Of a stretch of 41,745 bases of DNA, positions 24,542-33,664 are shown piece after piece; position 1 is the first letter of the stretch; each line of letters starts with the position of its first letter. The notes beneath the pieces were generated by a model. The model was not told the DNA's origin and did no database searches. It saw only the letters and a list, made by a program, of their open reading frames with translations. The DNA comes from Porphyromonas uenonis 60-3 (GTDB lineage Bacteria > Bacteroidota > Bacteroidia > Bacteroidales > Porphyromonadaceae), in the NCBI RefSeq assembly GCF_000174775.1, contig NZ_ACLR01000183.1:1-41745 (forward strand). Reading direction: 5' to 3'. Position numbers and translations under genes: made by a program.

Positions 24542-25566
24542 TACAGTTTGCCTATCCCTTCTTGCTGTGGCTCCTGCTACTCGTACCACTCCTGCTACTC
24601 GTCATGATCGCAGGACAGAGACGGCGACGCAAGCAGCAGTTGCGCTTCGCCACGACTCAGATGCTACGGCAGATCATGCCCGACCGCTCAGCCAAGCGTG
24701 ACTGGTGGCGCGCCTCGTTCAAGCTCCTCTCCATCGCTCTGCTCATCGTGGCATTGGCTCGTCCGCAACTCTACACCCATGCGCCCGTCTCGGCACAGCA
24801 GACGGTCGGTGTGGACCTCGCCTTCTGCATAGACGTCTCCAACTCGATGGCGGCGCGTGATGTCAAGCCCGACCGTATCGGCTTTGCTAAGCAGATTGTG
24901 ACCCATACGATGCAGCAGTTGGCGGGCTCACGGATCGCCATGATCGTCTTCGCCGGAGGCGCTTACATACGTCTGCCACTCACGCCCGACTTGCCAACGG
25001 CTCGCACCTTCCTCGCAGACATACAGCCAGGCATGGTCTCCAACCAAGGCACCAATCTAGGGCAAGCGCTCGAGCGTTCCGCCCAAGCGCTCTCAGCTCC
25101 CTCACGAGCTGGCAAAGCGGTCATTCTCCTGACCGATGGCGAGGACCACGAAGGCGGACTAGAGGAAGGCATCAAGCGACTCAAAGAGCAGGGGATCAAA
25201 GCTTACGTCGTAACCATCGGACTCCCCGAGGGAGCCACCATACCAATTGGCGAAACGCTCCTCACCGACTCGCTTGGTGTGCCTGTGCTTTCGAAGCCTA
25301 ATCCTGAGATCACGGCTGATATTGCCGACGCTACGGGCGGGCAGAGCTTCGTCGGTAGCAGTCCCCGAGCCATTAGCAACCAGTTGGTCAACCAGCTCCG
25401 CACTTTACCCCAAGCCAATCTAAGTGGCGAGGGTGATCAGATCGAGGAGCTCTACGCGCTACCCACGCTAGCGGCGCTTATCTTGCTTCTGCTCGCCAAC
25501 GGGATCATGCGTCGCAAGAGTCGCCTCTTCAGTCGTATTCAAATCTTTGGTCATCATGATGCGTAA
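24538..25566 (+). CDS. batB: BatB, VWA-domain membrane protein
   Basis: A 342-residue paralog of BatA with the same layout: N-terminal TM helices, MIDAS DVSNS (99-103), LTDGEDHEGG, and a C-terminal TM (about 310-325). It overlaps batA upstream by 4 nt and batC downstream by about 11 nt, so it is tightly coupled. Confidence 0.92.
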   Translation: MIQFAYPFLLWLLLLVPLLLLVMIAGQRRRRKQQLRFATTQMLRQIMPDRSAKRDWWRASFKLLSIALLIVALARPQLYTHAPVSAQQTVGVDLAFCIDVSNSMAARDVKPDRIGFAKQIVTHTMQQLAGSRIAMIVFAGGAYIRLPLTPDLPTARTFLADIQPGMVSNQGTNLGQALERSAQALSAPSRAGKAVILLTDGEDHEGGLEEGIKRLKEQGIKAYVVTIGLPEGATIPIGETLLTDSLGVPVLSKPNPEITADIADATGGQSFVGSSPRAISNQLVNQLRTLPQANLSGEGDQIEELYALPTLAALILLLLANGIMRRKSRLFSRIQIFGHHDA

Positions 25567-26218
25567 GTCTTTATACATTGTCTTACTCTTGCTCTCTAGC
25601 CTGACACTCGTCAGCCAGACCGTACGACTGGACGCACGCCGGGGCAACAAGAGCTACCAGCGGGGCAACTACTCGTCAGCACGTAAGGCTTACCTCTCGT
25701 CGGTGGCTCGGGACTCAGTCTACGCTCCAGCCCGACTTGGTCTAGGCGACGCACTCTACATGTCTGGCGACACGGTCGCTGCTGTGCAGATGTGGCAGCG
25801 TATAGTGAGCGACAGCAAGGCTGATCCACGCTTGCAGGCCTTAGCGTGGCACAACTTGGGCAACCGCTGTATGGATACCCGACAGTATGACAAAGCGATC
25901 GAAGCTTACAAAGAGTCCCTCCGCAGAAACCCTACTGACAATGAGACGCGCTACAACTTAGCCCTAGCAATCAAGCTCAACAAGCAGCCCCCACAGCAAG
26001 GTGGCGGTGGAGGTGGTGGCGGAGGGTCACAGTCCGATCCGTCGCAGACACCTCCTGAGCAGCAGCCCAATGAGCAGCCGCAAGGCAAGAAGCCCGACCT
26101 CGACAAGTCACAGGCTGACCGTATCCTTGATGCGCTCCGCCAGCAAGAGCAACACACACGCCAGCGCATCAACCAGCGCCAGCCACAGCAACAGAATCCG
26201 AACAAGAAGAACTGGTAA
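25556..26218 (+). CDS. batC: BatC, TPR protein
   Basis: The ATG at 25556 is preferred over an upstream TTG (25547) because it begins a signal peptide (MRKSLYIVLLLLSSLTLVSQ). TPR repeats follow (APARLGLGDALYMSGDTVAAVQMWQRIV; LGNRCMDTRQYDKAIEAYKESLRRNPTDNETRYNLALA). Then come a run of nine glycines and a Gln/Pro-rich tail, typical of BatC. It is probably periplasmic, acting as a protein-interaction scaffold for BatA/B/D. The stop TAA overlaps the batD ATG by one base. Confidence 0.9.
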   Translation: MMRKSLYIVLLLLSSLTLVSQTVRLDARRGNKSYQRGNYSSARKAYLSSVARDSVYAPARLGLGDALYMSGDTVAAVQMWQRIVSDSKADPRLQALAWHNLGNRCMDTRQYDKAIEAYKESLRRNPTDNETRYNLALAIKLNKQPPQQGGGGGGGGGSQSDPSQTPPEQQPNEQPQGKKPDLDKSQADRILDALRQQEQHTRQRINQRQPQQQNPNKKNW

Positions 26219-28005
26219 TGCTACGCCTACGCACTTCGATACAACGCACCCTCCTGACGCTCACATGGCTCTGTGCCGTTGCCTTCGCGGGCTTAGCACA
26301 GCTCACAGTGATCGTTCCTCCGCAGGTCGCCGAGGGAGAGACCTTTCGGTTAGTTTATCGTGTAGCTGGAGCGCACGAGCTGGGCGCTTTTACCGCTCCG
26401 CAGATTGCCTCCGAGCTGAAGGTCCTCTACGGTCCGCAGCTCAATGTGCTACATGAGATGCGTGGAGGCACCTCCAAAGAGTACACCACCATCACCTATA
26501 CCCTGCAAGCGAGCAAGGCTGGCTCATACGCCATCAGTGCGGCTCAGCTACGAGTCGGACAACGGAGCCTCATGGCACTCTCCAAGCGCGTACAAGTCGT
26601 CAAGGCTCAGGGGCTGTCACAGCAGTCGCTCGCCTCGGGCGAAGCGCTACGGATAGCAGACCGAGACATGTATATGCGTGCCGTCGTCTCCTCGCAGTCG
26701 GTCTACACGCAGCAGCCAGTCCTTGTATCGCTCTACCTTTACTCACGCTATGGCAACCTCGCAGGCGTAGATCGCAAGCCCCCCGAGGTGACCGACTTCG
26801 TCACCAAGGAAATACCGCTACAGCGCACCACCTGGGGCACCGAGCGAGTCGGTGGCAGGCTCATGTACAAGGCGCTCATCTGGCAAATCCTCGCTTACCC
26901 GCAGCGTAGCGGTGAGTTGATCATTCCCTCCTTTGAGTATGAATTTCAAGTGGCGGTGAATCGGAATGTGGACAACGAAGAGGATCTTTTTGCCAATAAA
27001 GCTGTCGCAACGACACATAAGAAGTTGCACTCGCAACCCTTGAAGTTGACCGTACGACCACTCCCCGAGGGTGCTCCCGAAGGGTACGATCAGTTGGTCG
27101 GCTCCTTCCAGGTACAAGGCACGCTTTCCGCACCCGATCCGACCTACGAGACGGGTCGCGCCATGACCTATCGACTGGACATCACTGGGCGGGGCAATGT
27201 CTCCCTACTCTTAGCTCCAGAGCTAGGCTTGTCCGATAAGTTTGAAGTGTACGAGCCGCAGCTCATCCGTGACGATCAAGAGGTGCGCAATGGCAATACG
27301 GAGGTGCACCGCACCTACGAATACACCATTATACCGCATGCCACGGGACAGCAGACGCTACCTGCCGTCAGTCTCCCCTACTTCGATCCAGCTACGAGTA
27401 GTTACCGCACCGCTACCACAGCGCCTATCCGCATTGAGGTCGCACAAGGCTCCAACGATGTGCCACAAGTTGGTAAAGCTGGAGAGGCAGGCACCAACTC
27501 ACAGCGATATGCACCCTACCCTTACGAGGCTCCTGCTCCGATGAGCGGGTGGCACCCCTGGAGCCGTGCTGGCTGGGCTTACTGGCTCCTTTACCTACTC
27601 CTTATCATCGCTGGCGGGGTCGCCTACAGGATCATACGTAGCGGCCAGCGCCTGCGTGCCGACCATGTCGCTTATCACAAGAAGCGCTCCACACCCATGG
27701 CGGAGCAGCAGATCCAAGCGATACGACAGCTCGTCAAAGCGGGACAGCAGACCGAGGCTACGACCCGACTCTATGCAACCATAACGCAGTATCTCCAAGA
27801 TCGCTACGCACTCACCACCTCCAGTCTCACACGGCAGCAACTAGCGAGCGCACTCAAGCAGCAAGGCGTAGCGGACGCAGAGGTCAACGTCTGGCTCACC
27901 CTCCTCTCAGAGGTCGAGCTCACACGCTATGCTCCGCTACAAGACGGCGACAGCCTGCCCCGCTGGGTAGACCAGCTAGAGCAGCTCATCTCGCAGTCGA
28001 GATAG
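26218..28005 (+). CDS. batD: BatD, membrane protein with beta domains
   Basis: A 595-residue protein with an N-terminal signal (LLTLTWLCAVAFAGLAQ). Repeated beta-sandwich domains begin with LTVIVPPQVAEGETFRLVYRV and later GYDQLVGSFQVQGTLSAPDPTYETGRAMTYRLDITGRGN. One TM lies at about 455-475 (WAYWLLYLLLIIAGGVAYRII), and a helical C-terminal region follows (IQAIRQLVKAGQQTEATTRLYATITQYLQDRYAL). This is the standard BatD arrangement. It is the last gene of the operon, and a terminator begins 29 nt later. Confidence 0.92.
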   Translation: MLRLRTSIQRTLLTLTWLCAVAFAGLAQLTVIVPPQVAEGETFRLVYRVAGAHELGAFTAPQIASELKVLYGPQLNVLHEMRGGTSKEYTTITYTLQASKAGSYAISAAQLRVGQRSLMALSKRVQVVKAQGLSQQSLASGEALRIADRDMYMRAVVSSQSVYTQQPVLVSLYLYSRYGNLAGVDRKPPEVTDFVTKEIPLQRTTWGTERVGGRLMYKALIWQILAYPQRSGELIIPSFEYEFQVAVNRNVDNEEDLFANKAVATTHKKLHSQPLKLTVRPLPEGAPEGYDQLVGSFQVQGTLSAPDPTYETGRAMTYRLDITGRGNVSLLLAPELGLSDKFEVYEPQLIRDDQEVRNGNTEVHRTYEYTIIPHATGQQTLPAVSLPYFDPATSSYRTATTAPIRIEVAQGSNDVPQVGKAGEAGTNSQRYAPYPYEAPAPMSGWHPWSRAGWAYWLLYLLLIIAGGVAYRIIRSGQRLRADHVAYHKKRSTPMAEQQIQAIRQLVKAGQQTEATTRLYATITQYLQDRYALTTSSLTRQQLASALKQQGVADAEVNVWLTLLSEVELTRYAPLQDGDSLPRWVDQLEQLISQSR

Positions 28006-28033
28006 CTTCGCACCGAAGCCCTACGAAATAACC

Positions 28034-28070
28034 AAGCCCCCTCGTCTAACGATGAGGGGGCTTCTTTTGT
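28034..28070 (+). terminator. Bat operon terminator
   Basis: A 13-bp stem (AAGCCCCCTCGTC with GATGAGGGGGCTT, one G-U pair) is followed by CTTTTGTTT. Confidence 0.85.
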
Positions 28071-28115
28071 TTCTGACAAGTTGTAAACATTTGCGACGAG
28101 ACTCTTGACTTGTCC

Positions 28116-28290
28116 GAGTTCCTCCCGAAGAAATGAGAATTCGTCACGGAGAAATCGGGAAATACTTCGGAACTTTGATTTCTTTCTTCCGAAGTTTCAT
28201 TTCATTCTTCCGAACTTTTATTTCACTCTTCCGATAAAATGGTCGATTTCCTCCGAGCTATTTGGCAAATTCCTCGGAAGAATTTGCCAT
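28116..28290 (+). repeat. 21-22-nt repeat array (about eight units)
   Basis: Units of about 21 nt have TTCTTCCGAA, TTCCTCCGAG or related cores. A 42-nt core segment is the same as in the 15459 and 36522 copies; the flanking units differ. It fills most of the gap before proS. Confidence 0.8.
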
Positions 28291-28367
28291 TTAAAGGCAT
28301 CCCCTGTCAGCTTCAGTCGCTTCCACTCAGCATCTCTCGGCAAAAGCAGTGAGACAACCGTCTCTGA

Positions 28368-28398
28368 TTGTGAATTCTAGCGAAAAGCGGTACCTTTG
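28368..28398 (+). promoter_or_regulatory. proS-queC-helicase promoter
   Basis: TTG at 28368-28370, a 20-nt spacer, and TACCTTTG at 28391-28398 give a full Bacteroidetes promoter match 30 nt before proS. Confidence 0.7.
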
Positions 28399-28427
28399 CT
28401 AGCAAATAAATCAGATAGACTAGCATC

Positions 28428-29912
28428 ATGGCTAAAAAAGAGATTAAAGAACTCACACCACGTGACGAAAACTATTCACAGTGGTACCAAGATATCGTTG
28501 TCAAGGCCGGACTGGCAGAGAACTCCTCCGTGCGCGGCTGTATGGTCATCAAGCCCTACGGCTACGGCATCTGGGAGAAGATGCAGCAAGACCTTGATCG
28601 TAGATTTAAAGAGACGGGACACAGCAACGCTTACTTCCCACTATTTATTCCTAAGAGCTACCTTAGCCGCGAGGCAGAGCACGTCGAGGGTTTTGCCAAG
28701 GAGTGTGCCGTCGTGACGCACTATAGACTACGTACGAATGAGGCGGGCGATGGCGTAGAGGTAGACCCCAATGCGAAGCTCGAGGAGGAGCTGATCGTTC
28801 GCCCAACGAGTGAGACGATCATCTGGAGTACCTACAAAAACTGGATCCAGAGCTACCGTGACCTGCCACTGCTCTGTAATCAGTGGGCTAACGTAGTGCG
28901 CTGGGAGATGCGTACGCGTCTCTTCCTCCGCACGGCTGAGTTCCTCTGGCAAGAGGGTCACACGGCACATGCTACCCAGGAGGAGGCAATCGCTGAGGCA
29001 CGCAAGATGATCGGGGTCTACGAGGACTTTGCCCGTGAGATGCTGGCGCTGCCAGTTATCGTTGGGGTCAAGAGTGAGACCGAGCGCTTTGCTGGTGCTA
29101 TCGACACCTACACCATCGAGGCTATGATGCAGGATGGCAAAGCTTTGCAGTCTGGCACTTCGCACTTCCTAGGGCAAAACTTCGCTAAGGCATTTGACGT
29201 TACCTTCCTTGATAAAGAGGGCAATCGTGACTACGTTTGGGCTACTTCGTGGGGCGTATCCACTCGCCTTGTCGGTGCGCTCATCATGGCACACAGCGAC
29301 GACAACGGACTGGTGCTGCCTCCACGCATTGCGCCTATCCAGGTGGTCATCGTGCCGATCTACAAGAGCGAGGAGGAGCTACAACGCATCCACGAGACGG
29401 CCGACAAGATCGTCAGCGAGCTGCGTCAGCATGGCGTATCGGTTCAGATCGATGACAACGACAATAAGAAGCCGGGGTGGAAGTTTGCTGAGTATGAGAT
29501 GAAGGGTGTCCCCGTACGTCTCGCTCTCGGTATGCGCGACCTGGAGCATGGTACCGTCGAGGTGGCTCGTCGTGACACACTCACCAAGGAGACGATGCCC
29601 CTAGAGGGCATCTCCGCACATATTGAGCAACTGCTCGAGGATATCCAGAGCAACCTTTACAACCGCTCACTCCAGTCGCTCAAGGAGCGCACCTACATCT
29701 GCGACAGCTACGATGAATTCAAGGAGCGCATCGAAGACGGAGGCTTCTTCCTCTGCCACTGGGACGGCACGGCTGAGACCGAGGCACGTATCAAGGAGGA
29801 GACCAAAGCAACGATCCGCTGCATACCTCGCGACATTCCCTCGGAGCCTGGTCGCTGTATGGTGACTGGTCGCCCCTCTAAGTGTAGAGTCATCATCGCT
29901 CGCTCTTACTAA
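28428..29912 (+). CDS. proS: Prolyl-tRNA synthetase (archaeal/eukaryote-like type)
   Basis: A 494-residue class II synthetase that charges tRNA-Pro. Motif 2 and the surrounding region are visible in [74 protein letters not shown] and [25 protein letters not shown] (motif 3) follow, then an anticodon-binding domain and a C-terminal zinc-type domain. There is no inserted editing domain, and the length fits the short ProS type 3. queC begins 10 nt downstream. Confidence 0.95.
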   Translation: MAKKEIKELTPRDENYSQWYQDIVVKAGLAENSSVRGCMVIKPYGYGIWEKMQQDLDRRFKETGHSNAYFPLFIPKSYLSREAEHVEGFAKECAVVTHYRLRTNEAGDGVEVDPNAKLEEELIVRPTSETIIWSTYKNWIQSYRDLPLLCNQWANVVRWEMRTRLFLRTAEFLWQEGHTAHATQEEAIAEARKMIGVYEDFAREMLALPVIVGVKSETERFAGAIDTYTIEAMMQDGKALQSGTSHFLGQNFAKAFDVTFLDKEGNRDYVWATSWGVSTRLVGALIMAHSDDNGLVLPPRIAPIQVVIVPIYKSEEELQRIHETADKIVSELRQHGVSVQIDDNDNKKPGWKFAEYEMKGVPVRLALGMRDLEHGTVEVARRDTLTKETMPLEGISAHIEQLLEDIQSNLYNRSLQSLKERTYICDSYDEFKERIEDGGFFLCHWDGTAETEARIKEETKATIRCIPRDIPSEPGRCMVTGRPSKCRVIIARSY

Positions 29913-29922
29913 GACCACGGTA

Positions 29923-30576
29923 ATGCGCAATTCGCTGATTGCTCTCTCCGGTGGCGTGGATAGCACGACGCTCCTCTACGAATATCGTGAGGAGATAGCT
30001 TGTGCCGTAGGCTTTGACTACGGCTCCAAGCACAATGCCCGTGAGCTCGCCGCTGCCAAGGCTATCTGTCGTGAGCTAGAGATCCCTTACTTGATCATCC
30101 CGCTCGCCTTCATCGGGGAGTACTTTCGCAGTGACCTCCTTCTCTCGGGTGGCGAGATGCAGCTCGGGGACTATTCGGAGGAGAATATGAGCTCGACGGT
30201 GGTGCCCTTTCGCAATGGCATCATGCTGAGCGTCCTCGCAGGGTTGGCCGAGAGCCGAGACTTGCAGCAGGTACTCATAGCAAATCACTTCGGTGACCAC
30301 GCCATCTACCCAGACTGTCGGGAGAGTTTTGTCAAGCCTATGGGCGAGGCGATCACGGCTGGTACCAGCAATGGGGTCAAGCTGGTGGCGCCCTACACGG
30401 CCCTCACAAAAGCTGAGATCGTAGCTCGGGGCACTCGTCTTGGAGTGCCTTACAGCAAAACGTACAGTTGCTATCAGGGGGGCGAGCGCCACTGCGGACG
30501 CTGTGGTACTTGTCGGGAGCGGCACGATGCTTTTGTGGCAAACGGACTAGAGGATCCGACGCTTTACGAGGAGTAG
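29923..30576 (+). CDS. queC: 7-cyano-7-deazaguanine synthase
   Basis: A 217-residue ATP-dependent enzyme that converts 7-carboxy-7-deazaguanine to preQ0 in queuosine biosynthesis. The PP-loop is SGGVDS (9-14). VVPFRNGIMLSVLAGLAE and HFGDHAIYPDCRESF are family motifs. Cysteines 183, 191, 194 and 197 form the zinc site (SCYQG...HCGRCGTC). It is co-transcribed with proS. No other queuosine genes are in the window. Confidence 0.95.
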   Translation: MRNSLIALSGGVDSTTLLYEYREEIACAVGFDYGSKHNARELAAAKAICRELEIPYLIIPLAFIGEYFRSDLLLSGGEMQLGDYSEENMSSTVVPFRNGIMLSVLAGLAESRDLQQVLIANHFGDHAIYPDCRESFVKPMGEAITAGTSNGVKLVAPYTALTKAEIVARGTRLGVPYSKTYSCYQGGERHCGRCGTCRERHDAFVANGLEDPTLYEE

Positions 30577-30584
30577 GTGGCGGT

Positions 30585-31940
30585 ATGCTAGTTGTCCCAG
30601 AAGCTTTCGATCAGAACAATGCCGAGCAGATGTCTGCCCTGCAATGTTTGGAGCAGACCTCTATGAGTCTCTTCCTGACGGGTAGTGCGGGGACTGGCAA
30701 GTCTTACTTCCTAAAGAACTACTGCGAGGTGACTCGCAAGAAGTTTGTCAAGCTGGCTCCGACGGGACTCGCTGCGCTCAACATTCATGGCCAGACGATC
30801 CACAGCTTCTTCCGACTACCACTCGCTCCGCTGACAGATCCCAACCATACCTCCGCCATCACACGTCGCTATCGCAAAGACAAGCGAGAGCTCATCCGCC
30901 AGCTCGACCTGATTATCATTGACGAGATCTCGATGGTGCGATGCGACCTGCTCGATGCCATGGATCGTATCCTGCGCAGCGTGAGACATAGCAAGGTGCC
31001 CTTTGGGGGTGTGCAACTCCTCATGGTGGGCGACCCCTTTCAACTACCACCTGTCACGACAACAGCCGATCAGGAGGAGATGCAGCGCGCTTATCCTGAG
31101 AGCGACGGCTTTTACTTCTTCGAGGCGCACTCCTACGCTGCACTAGCGCCCATCTCCATAGTCCTGCGTCGTATGTATCGCCAGAGCGACCAGCACTTTG
31201 TCTCTGCACTGGAGGAGATCCGCCTAGGACGTGTCAGCGAGGACACGGTCGCCCTGCTCAACAGCCGCGTCTCCCCGCAGTGGCAGAAGGAACTGCTCCA
31301 GAGCGACCAGCATGCGGTGCTACTCTTCTCTCATAGAGCCAATGTGGAGGCGTACAACCTATCTCGCTGTGCTCAGCTTGATGCCAAAGAAGTGACCTTC
31401 CGTGGCAAGCTTAAGGGCAAGATCCCCGCCTCTGCGCTCCCCGTCCCCGAAGAGTTTTCGCTCAAAGTGGGCACTCAGGTGATGCTCGTGAGCAACCATC
31501 CCGACGGGGCGTGGGTCAACGGCACTACAGGCGTCATCACGAAGCTCGTCGGTGGCTCTGTCGGCGACATCACGGAGCCGTACGCCAAGGTGAAGACGCC
31601 CGAAGGCGAGACCATCATCGTCACGCCTCACACCTGGTCGCAGGTAGACTACGACTATGACGAGAAGAAGGGGGAGATCGTCGAGCGACAGACCGGCTCC
31701 TACACGCAGCTACCGCTCATCGTCGCTTACTCTATCACGGTACACAAAGCGCAGGGGCAAACGTGCGATCAGATCGTGGTCGACCCGAGTCGCTTCTTCG
31801 CCCCTGGACAAGGGTACGTGGCACTCAGTCGCTGTCGCACGCTCGAGGGCTTGACGCTCACACAGCCACTCAAACCGCACAACCTACGCACCGCCCCTTC
31901 GGTACTACAGTTCTACCGAAAGATCCTTTCGCACGTCTAG
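30585..31940 (+). CDS. Pif1/RecD-like superfamily 1 DNA helicase
   Basis: I chose the ATG at 30585, which is 8 nt after the queC stop, giving 451 residues. The frame is open upstream inside queC but is not needed. Motifs: Walker A GSAGTGKS (33-40), PTGLAALNIHGQTIHSFF (motif Ia, Pif1 type), Walker B IIIDEISMVR, GDPFQLPPV (motif III), LRRMYRQ (motif IV), and C-terminal YSITVHKAQGQT and GYVALSRCRTLEGL (motifs V and VI). This is the Pif1-like branch of 5'-3' helicases. Its role is probably genome maintenance. The gene is convergent with the metallophosphoesterase. Confidence 0.9.
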   Translation: MLVVPEAFDQNNAEQMSALQCLEQTSMSLFLTGSAGTGKSYFLKNYCEVTRKKFVKLAPTGLAALNIHGQTIHSFFRLPLAPLTDPNHTSAITRRYRKDKRELIRQLDLIIIDEISMVRCDLLDAMDRILRSVRHSKVPFGGVQLLMVGDPFQLPPVTTTADQEEMQRAYPESDGFYFFEAHSYAALAPISIVLRRMYRQSDQHFVSALEEIRLGRVSEDTVALLNSRVSPQWQKELLQSDQHAVLLFSHRANVEAYNLSRCAQLDAKEVTFRGKLKGKIPASALPVPEEFSLKVGTQVMLVSNHPDGAWVNGTTGVITKLVGGSVGDITEPYAKVKTPEGETIIVTPHTWSQVDYDYDEKKGEIVERQTGSYTQLPLIVAYSITVHKAQGQTCDQIVVDPSRFFAPGQGYVALSRCRTLEGLTLTQPLKPHNLRTAPSVLQFYRKILSHV

Positions 31941-31967
31941 CCAGAGACTAAAGAGTATTTCTATATC

Positions 31968-33438
31968 CTATGGCTTGCTCTTGGCAAGTCTTTGTCGGTC
32001 CAGACGAGCAGTGTGATCGTAAGGCAGCGACACGTTATTGTCCGACTCTGAGGTATCGTATAGAGCCGTCTCAAAAAGCTCTATCTGCTGAGTTAGCGAT
32101 GGTACCAATCCCTGGATCAGCCCCTTCGTCTGATCAAAGAGATCACCCGGATATGGCTCCGTCATCCTTGCCGTACTATCTGGATTGTGATGCAGACCCC
32201 GCTCGTCACCTTGCAGGTGATTTGCATAGATCTCCATAAATAGAGGCTTTAGCTCTGGTATCGCCTGATCAATCACACCCTTATAAGGAGCTATAACCGA
32301 GGCACTATCCTGACTCTCTAGATGCTCCGTGAGGAAGCGTACCAGATCATTCATCCCAAGCTCTAGGTGCTGATAAGCGTAGTCCTGTAAAGAGATCGTT
32401 CCTTCTGAAGCGATCTGAGAGGGCATCGCTAAGGCGATCTGACGAGAGGATATACGTAGCTCTGTCGGGGTGACCTCAACCAAACGATATGGACAGGGGT
32501 ATGTGACTGTGGATCCAGTCTCTATGTCATGTATGACGCTCTGGTTGTAGCTCTTGGCTGCGATGTCCTGAGCATGAAAGTGTCCCGTGAAGACATACTG
32601 CAGACCAGCCTCGGCGAGTCGCTCTGCGATGCGATCATAATCCTGTATCAGATACTCCTTAGCCAGTAGCGACTGCCCCGGGAAGTGCTCTACGATGCCA
32701 TGATGCATCATCGCTATGACCTGCTTGCCCTGAGCATTGGCTTGTCGCACTTGATCCTCGATCCACTGGATGCGTTCCTCATCAAGACGACCAGCCGTCG
32801 TGGGGTAGTTATTGGCGAGATTGTCATCGTACTGACAAGCATCGATGCCGATGACGCGTAGCCCTGGGAGTGGCTCCGACACGTAGCAGAGCGCCGGTCC
32901 TCTCGAGATACTTGAGGAGGCGTCATACCCGTATGGTGCCATAATCTGGACAAACTGATCGGGAGTAACATGCTCCGTAGCAGTCGTATGATCCCCTAGG
33001 TAGATCTGAGCAAGGGGATTGTTAATGTCATAGATTACCAGGCACGACAAGTACCTTGATACCAGCCTCGGTGAGCCGATCTAGCCGCTGTGTGAGGTAG
33101 CGATAGCTAGCCAGCTCACCATCCTTCGTGAGGTCTCCACAGATGAGGAAGAGATCAGGACGTATCTCTAGTGCCTCCTTTATTAACTGATCAAAGATCT
33201 GCACACTCTCGAGGAGCAGCTTACGATCGCTACGTAATGTCTCCTCAAAGGCAGAGCCCTCCTGAACGACTAGCTCAGGAGCCATAATGTGCGGATCGCT
33301 ACAGACGAGGAGCGTGTACTGCGACTTCACACTGAGCGGGGGACGCTCAGCCCACCCCTCTAGTGGGAGGGCTAGCAAGATGATGGTGCTAATGAGTAGC
33401 GAGGCAAGTCGTGTGAGGGATTGTGTTTTTTGCTTCAT
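31968..33438 (-). pseudogene. Exported calcineurin-like metallophosphoesterase, disrupted by one base
   Basis: Two adjacent frames make one gene of about 490 codons. The 5' part has a signal peptide (MKQKTQSLTRLASLLISTIILLALPLEGWA) and the metal-site motifs LVCSDPH and ICGDLTKDGE, ending at VLVVPGN-L. The 3' part starts with DINNPLAQIY and carries MMHHG and TGHFHAQD. Removing one base near 33032 gives VVPGNHDINNP, the exact GNHD metal-binding motif. The family hydrolyses phosphoesters with a two-metal centre. As sequenced the gene cannot make a full active enzyme. The rest is well preserved, so the change is recent or a sequencing error. Confidence 0.85.
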
Positions 33439-33477
33439 TGTCGATTACGATATATTGCGTTTCCTAGATTGTCTACG

Positions 33478-33485
33478 CAAAGGTA
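33478..33485 (-). promoter_or_regulatory. -7 box for the metallophosphoesterase
   Basis: TACCTTTG on the minus strand lies 39 nt before the start. No TTG was found at the expected -33 distance. Confidence 0.45.
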
Positions 33486-33547
33486 TCGTCTGTCGATTGC
33501 CCCTTCGTTGTCTTTTTGCTACCAATAGGTTATCATAAGAAGATCTG

Positions 33548-33597
33548 AATAAAAGCAGAGGACTCAATCGTCCCGATTCAGCGATTGAGTCCTCTCG
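33548..33597 (-). terminator. Terminator after glucan phosphorylase
   Basis: 14-nt arms (33557-33570 with 33582-33595) pair perfectly. On the minus strand a T-rich tail (GCTTTTATT) follows. The gap to 33664 also holds reversed copies of the GGCTGTTGGCT module (33630-33660). Confidence 0.8.
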
Positions 33598-33664
33598 TTA
33601 TTTATCCCGCCTTAGCTATGCGACCATTGCCAAAAGCTAACAGCCAGCAGCCAACAGCCAGCAC

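Noticed and set aside
28105-28380. Open frame of 91 codons upstream of proS
   Set aside because: It is made of 21-nt repeat units and overlaps the proS promoter.
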